A DNA stretch of 64,000 bases from Opitutaceae bacterium (GCA_016711225.1 JADJTK010000006.1:237546-301545); one strand, 5' to 3'. Shown: positions 47,782 to 59,807, counted from the stretch's first letter. The notes: generated by a model not told the origin, from the letters alone. Made by a program: numbers and translations.

Positions 47782-49467
47782 ATGCCTCTCCCGCCACTTG
47801 AGCGCATCCTGTTGCGAGCGCTCTTGGAGCACCTGCCCGACTCGATCTATTTCAAGGACCGCCAGAGCCGGTTCATCCGCGTCAACGCTGCCCTGAGCCG
47901 CTGGGCCGGCGCGGCCGGCGCCAAAGAACTCGTCGGTCGCAGCGACTTCGACCTCTTCACCGCCGAGCACGCGCAGCCCGCCTTCGACGCCGAACAGCGC
48001 ATCATCGCCACCGGCGAGCCGTTGCTCGCCTGCGAGGAGAAGGAGACCTGGCCTGATGGGCGCACCACTTGGGTATCCACCACCAAGCTGCCTTTGCGCG
48101 ACCTCGACGGCACGATCATCGGCACCTTCGGCATCTCGCACGACATCACGGCGCGCAAACAGAACGAGGAGCGCCTGCGCAAACTCACCCGCGCCGTCGA
48201 CCAAAGCCCTGTCGCTATTGTCATCACCGACCCAGCTGGTCGGATCGAGTACGTCAACCCCTACTTCGAAAGGGTCACCGGATACACGGTAGCCGAGGCG
48301 CTCGGGCAGACCCCGCGAATGCTGAAATCTGGAGCCCACCCGCGGGAATTCTACCAGTCTCTATGGGAGACTATTGCGTCCGGTCACGACTGGACGGGGG
48401 AACTCCAGAACCGCCGCAAGGACGGCAACCTCTTCTGGGAGCGTGCCACCATTTCGGCCGTGCGCGACGAAACCGGAGAGATTACCAACTACATCGCGGT
48501 CAAGGAGGACATCTCTGAGCACCGGCGCGCCGAGGCCGAGAAGCGCGCCCTCGAGGCCCAACTCGAGTTCGCGCACAAGCTTGAGTCGGTGGGCCGCCTC
48601 TCCGCCGGCATCGCACACGAGATCAACACCCCGGGCCAGTTCATCGCCGACAACCTTCGCTTTCTCTCGCTCTCCTTCCAGCAGCTCGCCCGCTATTTTG
48701 CCGCAGTTCAGGATCTGAGGGAACGCGCGGCGGCCCTGCCGCAGCTCCAGCCCGAGCTCGCCGCCCTCGCCGAAGTCGATACGGAGATCGAGCTCGATTT
48801 CCTCCGACAGGAGATCCCCAATTGCCTCACCCAGTCGCTGGACGGCACCGCGCACATTTCGCGTATCATCGGCGCCCTCAAGGATTTCGCCCACCCGCAT
48901 GCCGCCGGCCGCAGTCCCGCCGATCTCGCCCACCTCATCGAGACGGCCGCCGCCGTCTCCCGCCACGAGTGGAAACACGTGGCCGAGTTCACCACCGAAT
49001 TCGACCCGCAACTGCCGCCGGTCCCCGTCCTGGTCGACGAATTCAACCAGGCCATCCTCAACCTCATCATCAACGCCGCCCACGCCATCGCTGCCGCCCT
49101 CAAGCAACGTGGCGGAACGAAGGGCCGCATCACCGCCCGCACCCGCGCCACCCCTACTCTCGCAATCATCGAAATCGAGGATACCGGTACCGGCATCCCC
49201 GAGGCGGCCCGCCCGCATCTCTTCGAACCCTTCTTTTCAACCAAGGGCCCCGGCGGGGGCACCGGCCAGGGGCTGCATGTCGTGGCCCGTGTCGTCCACC
49301 GCCACGGTGGCCACATCGTCTTCACCACCGAAGTGGACCGAGGTACCACCTTCCGACTGCTGCTCCCGCTCGAGGCGCTGCCCAGCGCCACGCCTGCGCC
49401 CGACAGTGGGGCGAGGTTTAGCCCCGCCCAGCCTGAGCCCGCCTCCACGATTCCCACTTCGTCATGA
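47782..49467 (+). CDS. PAS-PAS sensor histidine kinase
   Basis: A 561-residue soluble kinase. PAS1 is at about 10-130 (LEHLPDSIYFKDRQSRFIRV) and PAS2 at about 140-255 (PVAIVITDPAGRIEYVNPYF). A phosphoacceptor helix has His in LSAGIAHEINTPGQFIADNL. The ATPase has N-box LNLIINAAHA, then DTGTGIPEAARPHLFEPFFS and GQGLHVVARVV. It has no transmembrane segment, so the signal is intracellular. Its last codons overlap the start of the downstream response regulator (ATGA), making the two a cognate pair. Confidence 0.92.
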   Translation: MPLPPLERILLRALLEHLPDSIYFKDRQSRFIRVNAALSRWAGAAGAKELVGRSDFDLFTAEHAQPAFDAEQRIIATGEPLLACEEKETWPDGRTTWVSTTKLPLRDLDGTIIGTFGISHDITARKQNEERLRKLTRAVDQSPVAIVITDPAGRIEYVNPYFERVTGYTVAEALGQTPRMLKSGAHPREFYQSLWETIASGHDWTGELQNRRKDGNLFWERATISAVRDETGEITNYIAVKEDISEHRRAEAEKRALEAQLEFAHKLESVGRLSAGIAHEINTPGQFIADNLRFLSLSFQQLARYFAAVQDLRERAAALPQLQPELAALAEVDTEIELDFLRQEIPNCLTQSLDGTAHISRIIGALKDFAHPHAAGRSPADLAHLIETAAAVSRHEWKHVAEFTTEFDPQLPPVPVLVDEFNQAILNLIINAAHAIAAALKQRGGTKGRITARTRATPTLAIIEIEDTGTGIPEAARPHLFEPFFSTKGPGGGTGQGLHVVARVVHRHGGHIVFTTEVDRGTTFRLLLPLEALPSATPAPDSGARFSPAQPEPASTIPTSS

Positions 49468-50645
49468 ATAACCGCATCCTTTTCGTGGACGATGATCCCA
49501 ATCTGCTCGCCGCCCTCACCCGCAGCCTGCGCAAGCTCTTCACCTTTGACACCGCCCTAGGGGGCGTCGAGGCCCTGCAGAAACTCGACCGTAGCGGCCC
49601 CTACGCGGTCGTCGTCGCCGATCAGACCATGCCCGGCATGAGCGGTATCGAGCTACTAGAGGCAGTCCGCGAGGCCGCACCCGACACCGTGCGCATCATG
49701 CTCACCGGCAATGCCGACCAGAAGTCCGCAGTCGAGGCGGTCAACCGCGGCGCCGTCTTCCGTTTTCTCAACAAGCCCTGCCCGCCAGAGGTGCTCGTAC
49801 CCGCCTTGGAGACGGCCATCAAACAGCACGAGCTTGTCACCACCGAGCGCGAACTCACCGAGGGCACCCTCTCCGGCAGCGTCCAGGTGCTTTCGGAGGT
49901 GCTCGGTATGGTCGCCCCCGACGCCCTCGGTCGCGGCCAGCGCCTGCGCGATTCCATGGGCACCTTCGCTCGCCACCTCCGCCTCGAACCGGTCTGGGAA
50001 TACGAAGTGGCCGCCTGGCTTTCCCCCATCGGCTACGCATCCCTGCCGCTCATCGTGCTGCGCAAGCTCTCCGCCGGCACCGAGCTGCTTCCCGATGAGG
50101 CCGCCCTCGTCCGCCGCACCCCCGAGATCGGCTATTCGCTGCTCTCCTCCATCCCGCGTTTCGCCGCCATCGCCCAAATGGTCCTTTATCAGGGCAAGGA
50201 CTATATCGGCTCCGGGCATCCGGCCGACGCGGTCGCCGGCGAGGAGATCCCCCGCGGGGCGCGCATGCTGCGTATCCTTTCCGACCGCCTCACCCTCGAA
50301 CTTGAGGGCGTCGTCAAGCAGAACGCCCTGCTCGTCCTGCGCGAACGCCGCGGTTCCTACGACCCGGTCCTGGTAGAACAGTGCTTCGAGTGTTTCCCCA
50401 CTTTTCTCTCCAACGCCCTGTCCTCCGACGTGCCGGTCGTTTACCGCCATCTCGACCAATTGGCCCCCGGCCAGGTGCTTGTCTCCGACATTAAATTGGC
50501 GGGCGACGTCGTTCTGGTGGCCGCTGGCGAGCGATTCACCAAGATGGTCATCCAGCGGCTCATCAACGCCGCCACCCTCGGGCAGATCAAAGGCCCCTTT
50601 GCCGTCCAGGAACCGCCCACCCTGGCGAAATCGACGCCTAAGTAG
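49464..50645 (+). CDS. Response regulator with degenerate HD-GYP-like output domain
   Basis: A 393-residue protein. The N-terminal receiver (ILFVDDDPNLLAALTR, acceptor Asp in VVVADQTMPGMSGIE, Lys in FLNKPCPPEV) is followed by a helical domain that follows the layout of HD-GYP phosphodiesterases: a helix ending FARHLRLEPVWEYEVAAWLS, RRTPEIGYSLLSSIPRFAAI, and IPRGARMLRILSDRL. The metal-binding HD doublet and the HHE and GYP motifs are replaced (SPIG, YQGKDYIGSGHP), so hydrolysis of c-di-GMP is unlikely. It may be a binding or scaffold domain. Start ATG 49464 overlaps the kinase stop by four bases. Confidence 0.85.
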   Translation: MNNRILFVDDDPNLLAALTRSLRKLFTFDTALGGVEALQKLDRSGPYAVVVADQTMPGMSGIELLEAVREAAPDTVRIMLTGNADQKSAVEAVNRGAVFRFLNKPCPPEVLVPALETAIKQHELVTTERELTEGTLSGSVQVLSEVLGMVAPDALGRGQRLRDSMGTFARHLRLEPVWEYEVAAWLSPIGYASLPLIVLRKLSAGTELLPDEAALVRRTPEIGYSLLSSIPRFAAIAQMVLYQGKDYIGSGHPADAVAGEEIPRGARMLRILSDRLTLELEGVVKQNALLVLRERRGSYDPVLVEQCFECFPTFLSNALSSDVPVVYRHLDQLAPGQVLVSDIKLAGDVVLVAAGERFTKMVIQRLINAATLGQIKGPFAVQEPPTLAKSTPK

Positions 50646-50729
50646 CTGGGAGTTTGCGACAACGACCAACTCGCTTTCCCTCTCCCTCGATCCCATGAGT
50701 CCGCACCCCGGGTGGACTGCCTTCCCCAG

Positions 50730-53700
50730 ATGAGCATTTCTGGTCAGCACTCTACCGCCCCTCCCTCTCCCTCCCGCGCTTGGCACCAGCGCATCCCTTG
50801 GCGCTGGCAACGCGTCCTCGTGGCGATTGCCCTTATCGCCTTGGCCGCCTCGTTGCGGGCCTGGCCGTTGGCCGCGCTAGGCACTCGGGCACCTTGGTTG
50901 ACCTTCTACCCGGCCGTGATGGCAGCCGCCCTCTACGGCGGCCTCTCGATCGGCTTGATGGCCACCCTCCTGGCTTGTCTCACAAACATCTTCCTCTGGT
51001 CCCTCTACTCGGACCAACCCTACATCCGGGATTCGGTGGATTGGTTAAGCATGGCGGTCTTCGCTTTCAACTGTGCGCTCATAGCAGCTGTGGCCGAGGC
51101 GATGCGTCGGGCCCAGGCCCGGGCCGCCCTCGCTCAGGAAAAGGCCGAGGCTGCCAACCAGGCCAAGAGTGTGTTTCTCGCCAGCATGAGCCATGAGCTT
51201 CGCACTCCCCTCAACGCCATTCTCGGTTTCTCCAGTTTGCTGCGCAACGAAGCCGGCCTCTCCGAGGACCAGCGCAAGACCCTAGATATCATTAACCACA
51301 GCGGCGAACACCTCCTCGACCTGATCAACGACGTGCTCGATATGGCCAAAGTCGAAGCCGGCCGCCTCACCGTCGAAACCACTGCGCTCGATCTTGGGGA
51401 GATGGTGCTCGATCTCACCGATCTGCTCCGCGTTCGCGCGAAGGAAAAGGGGCTGGAACTGCGCCTCGATCAGACTTCGGAGTTCCCCCGCTTCATCCGC
51501 GCCGATGCCCCGAAGCTGCGGCAAGTCCTGATCAATCTCCTCGGCAATGCCATCAAGTTCACCCCCCGGGGCAGTGTCACACTGCGCCTGCGCGCCCGCC
51601 CCGCCGCCCCGCCACACCACCTCCTACTCGTGATCGAAGTCGAGGATACCGGAATCGGACTCGGCCCCGTCGACCAGGCCCGCCTCTTCCAACCCTTCGT
51701 GCAGGTGGGCACTCAATCCGCCCAGAAAGGCACCGGACTGGGCCTGGCCCTCACCCGCAAATTCGTGGAACTGCAGGGCGGCCGCATCCACGTCGTAAGC
51801 ACCCCGGGCCGCGGCTCCTGCTTCAGCGTCGAAATCCCGGTGGCCCAGGTGGCCGAGGCGGAGCTGGGCGAGGCTCGGATCGCCCAGGGGCGCGTGATCC
51901 GCCTGGCGCCGGGCCAGCCCGAATACCGCCTGCTCATTGTCGAGGATCAGATGGAGAACTGGCTCCTGTTGCAGCGCCTGCTCGAGGGGGCCGGCTTCGC
52001 GGTGCGCGTGGCCGGCAACGGCGCCGAGGGCCTCGCCGCCTTCGAGCACTGGCGCCCGCATCTCATCTGGATGGATATCCGCATGGCGGTCATGGACGGC
52101 TTGGAAGCCACCCGCCGTATCCGGGCAAGACCAGACGGACTGGCAGTGAAGATCGTCGCCCTCACCGCCTCCGTCTTCGCCGAAGAGCGCGCTCACGTGA
52201 TGGCGGCCGGCATGGACGACTTCATCCGCAAACCCTATCGGCCGCAGGAGATTTTCGACTGCCTCACCCGGCTACTGGGCGTGCGGCTCATCTACCAAGA
52301 AAACGCGCCGCACCCCGCGTCGTTCACGCCGGCCGAGCTATCCGCCGAGGCCCTCGCGGCCCTACCTCCTGCGTTACGCGAAGAACTGCTCGCCGCTGTC
52401 AAAGCCTTGGATACCGCGCGCCTCGCCGCCGCCATCGCGGGCGTCGCTGCGCTCGACTCCGCCCTGGGCGCGGCCCTCGCCCACCACGCCGACCATTTCG
52501 CCTTCACCACCCTCCAGCAGGCCCTCCAGCCCAACCGAACCGATAGTTCGGATACCCACTCCGCAGTCCCCACTCCGCACTCCGGGTCCCCAATCCGCAC
52601 TCGCCAATCCGCATTCCGCAATCGGAACTCCGAGCCCCGCAATCCGAAACCCACCATGAGCTCGCCCGGTTCCATTCTCGTGGTCGACGATACCCACGCG
52701 TCGCTCAAACTGCTGACCCGCCTGCTGACGACCTCCGGCTACCGCGTGCAACCGGCCGATAGCGGCCCGCTCGCCCTGGCCGCGGTCACCGCCCAGCCCC
52801 CAGAGTTGATCCTGCTCGACCTGCGCATGCCCGGCATGGACGGCTTCGAGGTATTCCGTCGCCTGCAGGCCCACCCTGAAAGCCGTGCAATCCCCGTCAT
52901 TATCCTCACCGGCGAAACCGATGATCAACTACGGATGGAAGGCTTGAGGCTGGGCGCGGTGGACTTCATCTCCAAACCGTTCCATGAGGAGGAATTGCTC
53001 GCCCGCGTGCGCACCCACCTCGAGCTTTCCCGCTCGCGCACCCGCCTCGCCTCCCAAGCCTCCGAGCTCCAGCAGGTCAACGCCCGCCTCCAGGCCGATA
53101 TCGCCGCACATCAACGCACCGAGGCCGTGCTGCGCGAGAGCGAAGCTCGCTACCACGCCGTCCTCGAGAACCTCGGCGACGCCGCCCTGCTCGCCAGCCC
53201 AGACGGCACGATCCTCTCCGCCAACCCCGCGGCCTGCCGGCTTTTTGATCGCAGCGAAGCCGACCTGTGCTCCGTCGGGCGCGCCGCACTCGTCGACCCG
53301 ACCGACCCGCGCGTGGCTGAGCATCTGGCCGACCGCAACAAGCACGGACACTGCCGCAGTCCGCTCCGCTTCCGGCGGCGCAACGCCACCACCTTCGAGG
53401 GCGAAATCGCCAGCACGCTCTTCCTCGACGCCACCGGCAACCCGCGGGTGAGCATCGTCATCCACGACCTCACCGCCCAGCACCTCGCCGCCGAGAGACT
53501 CGAGCGCGCGGCGAAGGAATGGCAGACCACCTTCGATGCCTCCCGCGACGCCATCTGGGTGCTCGACCGCGACCACCGCATCTTGCGCGCCAATCGCACT
53601 GCCGAGACGCTGTTCGGCCACTCCATCGCCGAGATGGCCGGCCACCATTGCTGGGAGATCGCCCACGGCACAGCGCAGCCGATCCCCGACTGCCCCCTCG

Positions 53701-56700
53701 CCCGTGCCGTCCGCACCCTCCAGCGCGAGACCGCCGAGATCCAGAAGGGTGAGCGCTGGCTCGAAGTCGTCGTCGACCCCATCGTCGATGCCGCGGGCCG
53801 CTTCGCCGGCGCCGTCCACAGCGTGAGCGACATCACCATTCGCCGCCGCGCCGAGTCCGAGCGCAACCTCCTCTCCGAAGTCATCGGCGCCAGCCGCAAC
53901 GAGATCTACATTTTCGACGCCGAAACACTCCGATTTGCCTACGCCAACCACAGCGCCGCCACCAACCTCGGCTATTCCATCGCGCAACTCCGCGAACTCA
54001 CCCCGCTCAACCTCAAGCCCGACCACACCCCCGAATCATTCGCCGCCCTCGTAGCCCCGCTGCGCCGCGGCGAGTTGCCGATCCTGCGTTTCGAGACCCG
54101 CCACCTCCGGGCCGACGGCTCCCTCTATCCCATTTTCGTCCGCCTCCAACTCCTCCCTCAAGGCGATCGCCAGCTCTTCCTTGCCGTCATCGACGACATC
54201 ACAGAACGCCAACGCTCCGAGGCCGCACTCCAACGCAGCACTGCCAAACTCAAGGAAGCCCAGCGCCTCGCCCGCCTCGGCAACTGGGAACTCGACCACA
54301 CCACCAACAGCCTCGAATGGTCCGAGGAGGTCTACCATATCTTCGAACTGCCGCCCGAAAAGTTCGGCGCCTCCTACGCGGCCTTCCTCGCCGCCATCCA
54401 CCCCGAGGACCGAGCCGCCGTCGACACCGCCTTCGCCCACTCGCTCGCCACCCGCGAGCCCTACGCCTTCACCCACCGCCTCCTTTTCGCCGACGGCCGG
54501 ATCAAACATGTCCACGAACAAAGTGAAACCGTCTTCGCCCCCGACGGCCCGCCCCTGCGCTCCACCGGCACCGTGCAGGATGTCACCGACCGCGTGAGCG
54601 CCGAGCTCCGTATCCGCGACCAATACGCGCTGCTGCGTGGCCTGCTGGAGAGCTTCGATACACCGGTCTTCTCCCTCGATCGCGACCTGCGCTACACCAG
54701 TTTCAACCGCCTCCACGCCGAGGCCATGCGCGCCCTTTACGGCGCGGAGATCGAACTCGGCAAATCCCTCCTCGACTACCAGAACCCCGAGGATCGCAGC
54801 ATCGCCGAGCCCCAACCTCCAACTGGCCCTCGCCGGCACCCCGCTCCAGGTCGACGCTTTCTCCGGCGCCGGTATCACCCGCCGGTACTTTGAGATCCAC
54901 CACACCCCGATCCTCGATGCCGCCGGACTCGTCCGCGGTATCGCCGTGGTCGGCCGCGACCTCACCGCACGCCGCGCCACCGAGGAGGCGTTGCGCAACA
55001 GCGAGAACCGCTTCCGCACGATCGTCCAGAACGCCGATGCGGTGATCTTCGTCCTCGATCGCGAGGGCCGCTTCGAGCTCTCCGAAGGCCGCGGCCTCGC
55101 CGCCCTCGGCCTCCAGTCCGGCGAGCTCGTCGGGCGCTCGGCCTTCGACCTCTACCGGGACAATGCCGACATTCTCCCCGCCCTGCACGAAGCCCTCGCC
55201 GGCAGGACCGCCAAGCGCATCGTGCGCGTGGGCCCCCTCGTCTTCGATACCTTCGTCACCCCACGCCTCGACTCCGCCCGCACCGTCACCGGCGTGATCG
55301 GCCTCGCCAACAACATCACCGCGCGCGTCCGCGCCGAGGAGGCCCTCCATGCCGCCAATGAGAACCTCGAGCGCTCAGTCCGCGAGCGCACCGCCGAGCT
55401 GGTCGAAGCCAACCGCCTGCTCGACCAAACCGGCGAGATCGCCCGGGTCGGCGGCTGGGAACTCGATTTGCGCACCGCCGAAATCAACTGGACCGGAGCC
55501 ACCCGCGAAATCCACGATTTGGATCCCGACTTCCGCCCCACGCTGGACACCGGAGTGTCCTTCTATGCCCCGGAGGCCCAGCCCCTCATCGCCGCCGCTG
55601 TGCAGCGCACCACCACCACCGGCGAGCCCTTCGACCTCGAACTCCCCTTCATCACCGCCAAGGGCCGCCACCTCTGGGTGCGCTCGATCGGCCATGCGTA
55701 CTGGAACAGCGGGGTCATCGTGAAACTCGGCGGCGTGTTCCAAGACATCACCGAACGCCGCCACGCCGAGGATGAGCTCCGCCGCCACCGCGACCACCTC
55801 GAAGAGCTGGTCACCAGCCGCACCGCCGAGGTTGGCGCCAGTGAGGAACGTTTCCGCCGCGCCGTGATCGCCGCCCCGTTCCCGATCCTGCTCCATGCCG
55901 AGGATGGCGCCATCGTGCAGGCCAACGACACTTGGTGCTCGATCACCGGTTACACCCGCGAGGAACTGCACACAATCGCGGATTGGACCGCGCGGGCCTA
56001 CGGCGCGACGGCGCCGGACCTCAACGCCTACATCGACGGCCTTTACGCGCTCGACGGCCCACGCTACGAGGGCGACTACCGCATCCGCACCCGCACCGGT
56101 GCCACCCGCATCTGGGAGTTAAGCTCCGCGCCCCTCGGGCGCCTACCCGACGGGCGCCGCCTCGTCATCAGCATGGCGCTCGATGTCACCGAACGACGCC
56201 GCGCCGAGGACGAAGTCCGGACGTTCGCCGCTGAACTCGAAAATCGGGTACATGATCGCACGCAAGAGCTTTCCACCGCCAACGAACGCCTACGCGAACT
56301 CGACCGGCTCAAGTCCGAGTTCCTCTCGACCATGAGCCATGAGCTGCGCACCCCGCTCAACTCTATCGTCGGTTTCACCGGTATTCTGCTCAAGGAGCTC
56401 TCCGGCCCACTCAATCCCGAACAGGTCAAACAGCTCGGACTAGTCCAATCCTCCGCCCGCCACCTGCTCGCCCTCATAAACGACCTGCTCGATCTTTCCC
56501 GCATCGAATCCGGCCGCATCGAACTCCACCCCGAGCCCTTCGACTTCGCCGGGGTCATAGCCGAAGTCGTCGCCTTCCTCACTCCCGTCGCCCACCAAAA
56601 GGCACTCGTCCTGCGCTCCGATTGCGTGCCCGGCCCCCAGCCGCTCGTCGGCGACCGCCGCCGTATCCTCCAGGTGCTGCTCAATCTCGTCACCAACGCG

Positions 56701-57000
56701 GTCAAGTTCACCGAGCGCGGCGAGGTTGTGATCACCGCCCGCGTGGCCACCTGCCAGCTTGTCGTCGCGGTGCGCGACACCGGCATCGGCATCCGTCTCG
56801 ATCAGCTCCCCCATCTTTTCGAAGCCTTCCGCCAACTCGATGCCACCGCCCACCGCCACTACGAGGGCACCGGGCTGGGCCTGCATCTTTGTCGCAAACT
56901 CCTCGATCTGCTCGGCGGGGCCATCACCGTCGAGAGCGCCGCGGGAGTGGGCTCCACCTTCACCTTCACCCTGCCCCTCGCCGGCGCGCCCGCCCCGTAG
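50730..57000 (+). pseudogene. Giant fused hybrid histidine kinase, one frameshift
   Basis: About 2,090 residues once a single frameshift in CCCC at 54810-54813 is repaired. In order: a membrane region of four helices resembling DUF4118 (RAPWLTFYPAVMAAALYGGL), HisKA (His155 in ASMSHELRTPLNAILGF) and ATPase, a receiver (WMDIRMAVMDGLEATR), an HPt-length helical region and a repeat-encoded linker. Then a second receiver starts at MSSPGSILVVDDTH (52656), followed by several PAS domains and a coiled coil (AANENLERSVRERTAELVEA). The end is a second HisKA (STMSHELRTPLNSIVGF) and ATPase (LNLVTNAVKFTERGEV, YEGTGLGLHL). It reads as two kinases fused head to tail. Start MSISGQHS (50730) is preferred to GTG 50712. 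Whether the frameshift is biological or an assembly error is open. Confidence 0.85.
52556..52655. repeat. Heptanucleotide repeat tract in coding linker
   Basis: Roughly 100 bases with a 7-base period: CCGCAGT-CCCCACT-CCGCACT, then CCAATC-CGCACTC-GCCAATC-CGCATTC-CGCAATC, ending CCGAAACCCACC immediately before the internal ATG at 52656. It is translated in frame as THSAVPTPHSGSPIRTRQSA and onward, a disordered linker between the two kinase halves. Confidence 0.8.
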
Positions 57001-57054
57001 GTCCGGTCACAGACCGGCCCTACCTGACTCATCCCGCTCGAACGCCTCCGCTCC

Positions 57055-57432
57055 ATGCCCCCCACTGTGCTCATAGTCGACGATAGCGAGTCCAACCGCT
57101 ATCTGCTCACGCTGCTATTGGGCGAAGCCGGCCTGCACGTGTTGCCCGTCGCCAGCGGCCGTGAGGCCCTCACCCTCGCCGAGAAGTACCCGCCCGCTCT
57201 AGTCCTCCTCGATCTCCAGATGCCGGAACTCGACGGCTTCGAGACTGCACATCTCCTGCAAGCCCTCCCGCTGATGCATGGCGTGCCCATCGTCGCCGTC
57301 ACCGCCACGGTCTCCAGCAGCACCCGCGAGCGGGTGCGACTAGCCGGTTTCGCCGGATACTTCGCCAAACCGATCAACCCCGACACCTTCCTCCAAGAAA
57401 GCCTCCGCTATATCAACCCGCCCTCTCCATGA
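57055..57432 (+). CDS. Stand-alone response-regulator receiver
   Basis: A 125-residue CheY-like receiver: VLIVDDSESNRYLL, acceptor Asp in LVLLDLQMPELDGFE, Thr in IVAVTATV and Lys in GYFAKPINPD. No output domain. It lies 54 bases after the giant kinase and overlaps the next gene by four bases (ATGA), so it is part of one signalling operon, perhaps the phosphate shuttle between the two kinases. Confidence 0.93.
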   Translation: MPPTVLIVDDSESNRYLLTLLLGEAGLHVLPVASGREALTLAEKYPPALVLLDLQMPELDGFETAHLLQALPLMHGVPIVAVTATVSSSTRERVRLAGFAGYFAKPINPDTFLQESLRYINPPSP

Positions 57433-59807
57433 TCATCCTTAACGTCGACGATCGTCCGGAAAACCGCTACCTCTGCGAGACCATCCTGCGCGCCGCCGGC
57501 CATGAGGTGATCTCCGCCGCCGACGGTTCGGAAGCCCTCGCACTGCTCCGCAACATGCAGTGCGACCTCATCGTTTCCGATGTGGTGATGCCCGGCATGG
57601 ACGGTTTCCAGTTCTGCCGCGCGGTGAAGAACGCCCCGGCCACTCGCTCCATTCCCTTCGTGTTCTTCACCGCCGTCTATACCGAGGCCAAGGACGAGCA
57701 GTTTGCCCTCTCGCTGGGCGCCGCCCGCTTCCTGGTCAAGCCACTCGAGCCCGACCAACTCGTCACCGAGCTCTTGGCCGCCGCCCGCCAGCCGGCGCCG
57801 GGTCCCGCCGCTCCGCTCGGCCCAGATCCCACCGCGTTTCTGGAGGAATACAACCGCCGCGTCGTCCAAAAGTTGGAGACTAAGCTGGCCGAGATCGAGC
57901 AGCTCAACACCCGGCTGCGCGAGTCCGAGACGCGGTTACGCGCGATTGTCGAGGGCACCTCTGACGCCGTCTTCGTCAAAGACCCCACCGGCCGCTACCT
58001 CACCATCAACACTGCCGGGGCGCATTTTCTCGGCCGTACTGCCGCCGAGATCGTCGGCCACAGTGATCGCGAACTCTACGGCGAGGAGCTTGCCGCCTCC
58101 CGCGCGGCAGCCGAGCGCCGCCTCCTGCTTTTTGGCATCGTCGAGAGTTGCGAGGAGACGTTGCGCCTCCCGGGGGAGACGCACTCCCGGCATTTCCACT
58201 CCGTGCGCGGCCCGATGCGGGAGAATGGCGGCGCGATCGTCGGCACCTTCGGCATCTCGCGCGACATCACCGAGCGCCGCCACGCCGAGGAGAAGATCCG
58301 CCAGCTCTCCCGCGCGATTGAGCAGAGCCCCGTCACCATCGTCATCACCAACCTCGCCGGCACCATCGAGTATGTGAATCCCCGCTTCACGGGTCACTGG
58401 CTACTCGGCCGCGGAGGTAGTCGGTCAAAATCCGCGGATGCTCAAGTCCGGCCACCAATCGCCCGACTTCTACTCCGAGCTCTGGCGCACGATCAAGACC
58501 GGCCGCGAGTGGCGCGGCACTTTCGAGAACCGCAAAAAGAGCGGCGAGTTTTTCTCCGAGCAGGCCGTCATCGCCCCGGTTAAGGACGACGGGGGCCATG
58601 TCACCCACTTCGTTGCCGTGAAGGAGGATATCACCGAACGGCTCCGCCTCGAGGACCAGTTGCGCCAGTCGCAGAAGATGGATGCGATCGGCCGCTTGGC
58701 CGGCGGAGTGGCCCATGACTTCAACAATCTGCTTACCATCATCCAGTTGGAGACCGCCGTTCTTGCCGACAATCCTTGCCTCGACCCCGAGGCCCGGGAA
58801 GGCGTCCGGCAGATCACCGCCGCCTCCGAACGGGCCACCGGCCTCACCCGCCAACTACTCGCCTTCAGCCGCCACCAAGAGAAGGAGGAGAAAACCGTCA
58901 ACCTGGGGGAGCTAGTGGAGAATCTCGCCCGGCTCATGCGGCGTATCCTTGGGGAGGACATCGAGCTGGTCACCCGGCTGGTCCCCGAGCCCATCGCCCT
59001 GCGGGCAGATCCCGGCATGCTCGAGCAGGCCTTGCTCAACCTCGCCGTCAACGCCCGCGACGCCATGCCCGCCGGCGGCCGGTTTACAGCTTCGTCGACG
59101 TGGCGATCATCGATGAGGCCTATGTCCGCGACCACCCCGGAGCCTCCACCGGCTACCGCGCCCATCTCAGTGTCTCCGATACCGGCACGGGCATCGCCCC
59201 GGCCCACCTTGCGCGCATCTTCGAGCCGTTCTTCACCACCAAAGCCGCCGGCAAGGGCACCGGCCTGGGCCTAGCCACGGTCTACGGCGCGGTGCAGCAG
59301 CACCACGGCTGGATTACGGTGGACAGCGCGCTTGGGCACGGAACCACTTTCCACCTCTTTCTACCCGCCCTCACCTTGGCCGAAACCGCCGCGACCGACG
59401 AACCGGTAGCCACCCCGCTACCTCGAGGCAACGAGACCATCCTAGTCGCCGAAGACGACGAACAAGTGCGCCATTTGGTGCAGGTGGCCCTCGAACGCCA
59501 GGGGTACCAGGTCCTCGCCGCCTCGAGCGGAGCACAGGCAGCAGCGGTGCTCGCTGCGCAAAGCGTCCCGATACTCCACCTGCTCATCACCGACCTGATC
59601 ATGCCCGGCGGGCTCAACGGCCGGGAACTCGCCGAGCGGCTCCAGACCCAGTATCCGTCCATCCGCACGATCTACATCAGCGGATACCCCGCCGACATTG
59701 TGAGCCACCACCTCAAGCTTACCGCCGGCAATTTCCTGCGTAAACCCTTCGCCGTCCGCACCCTGCTCGAAGCCGTCCGCCACCGCCTCGACGAAAGCCA
59801 CGGGTGA
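57429..59807 (+). pseudogene. REC-PAS-PAS-HisKA-ATPase-REC hybrid kinase, two frameshifts
   Basis: The first frame holds a receiver (IILNVDDRPENRYLC, Asp in LIVSDVVMPGMDGFQ) and two PAS domains up to TIEYVNPRFT. The frame changes near 58391, where the PAS sequence VTGYSAAEVVGQNPRMLKSG is readable one frame over. HisKA follows (GRLAGGVAHDFNNLLTIIQL) and the first part of the ATPase. It changes again near 59090, after which SFVDVAIIDEAYVRDHPGAS, DTGTGIAPAHLARIFEPFFT and a C-terminal receiver (ILVAEDDEQVRHLVQVALER, Asp in LLITDLIMPGG) run to 59807. Intact length would be about 790 residues. The two indels may be real decay or sequence errors. Confidence 0.85.
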
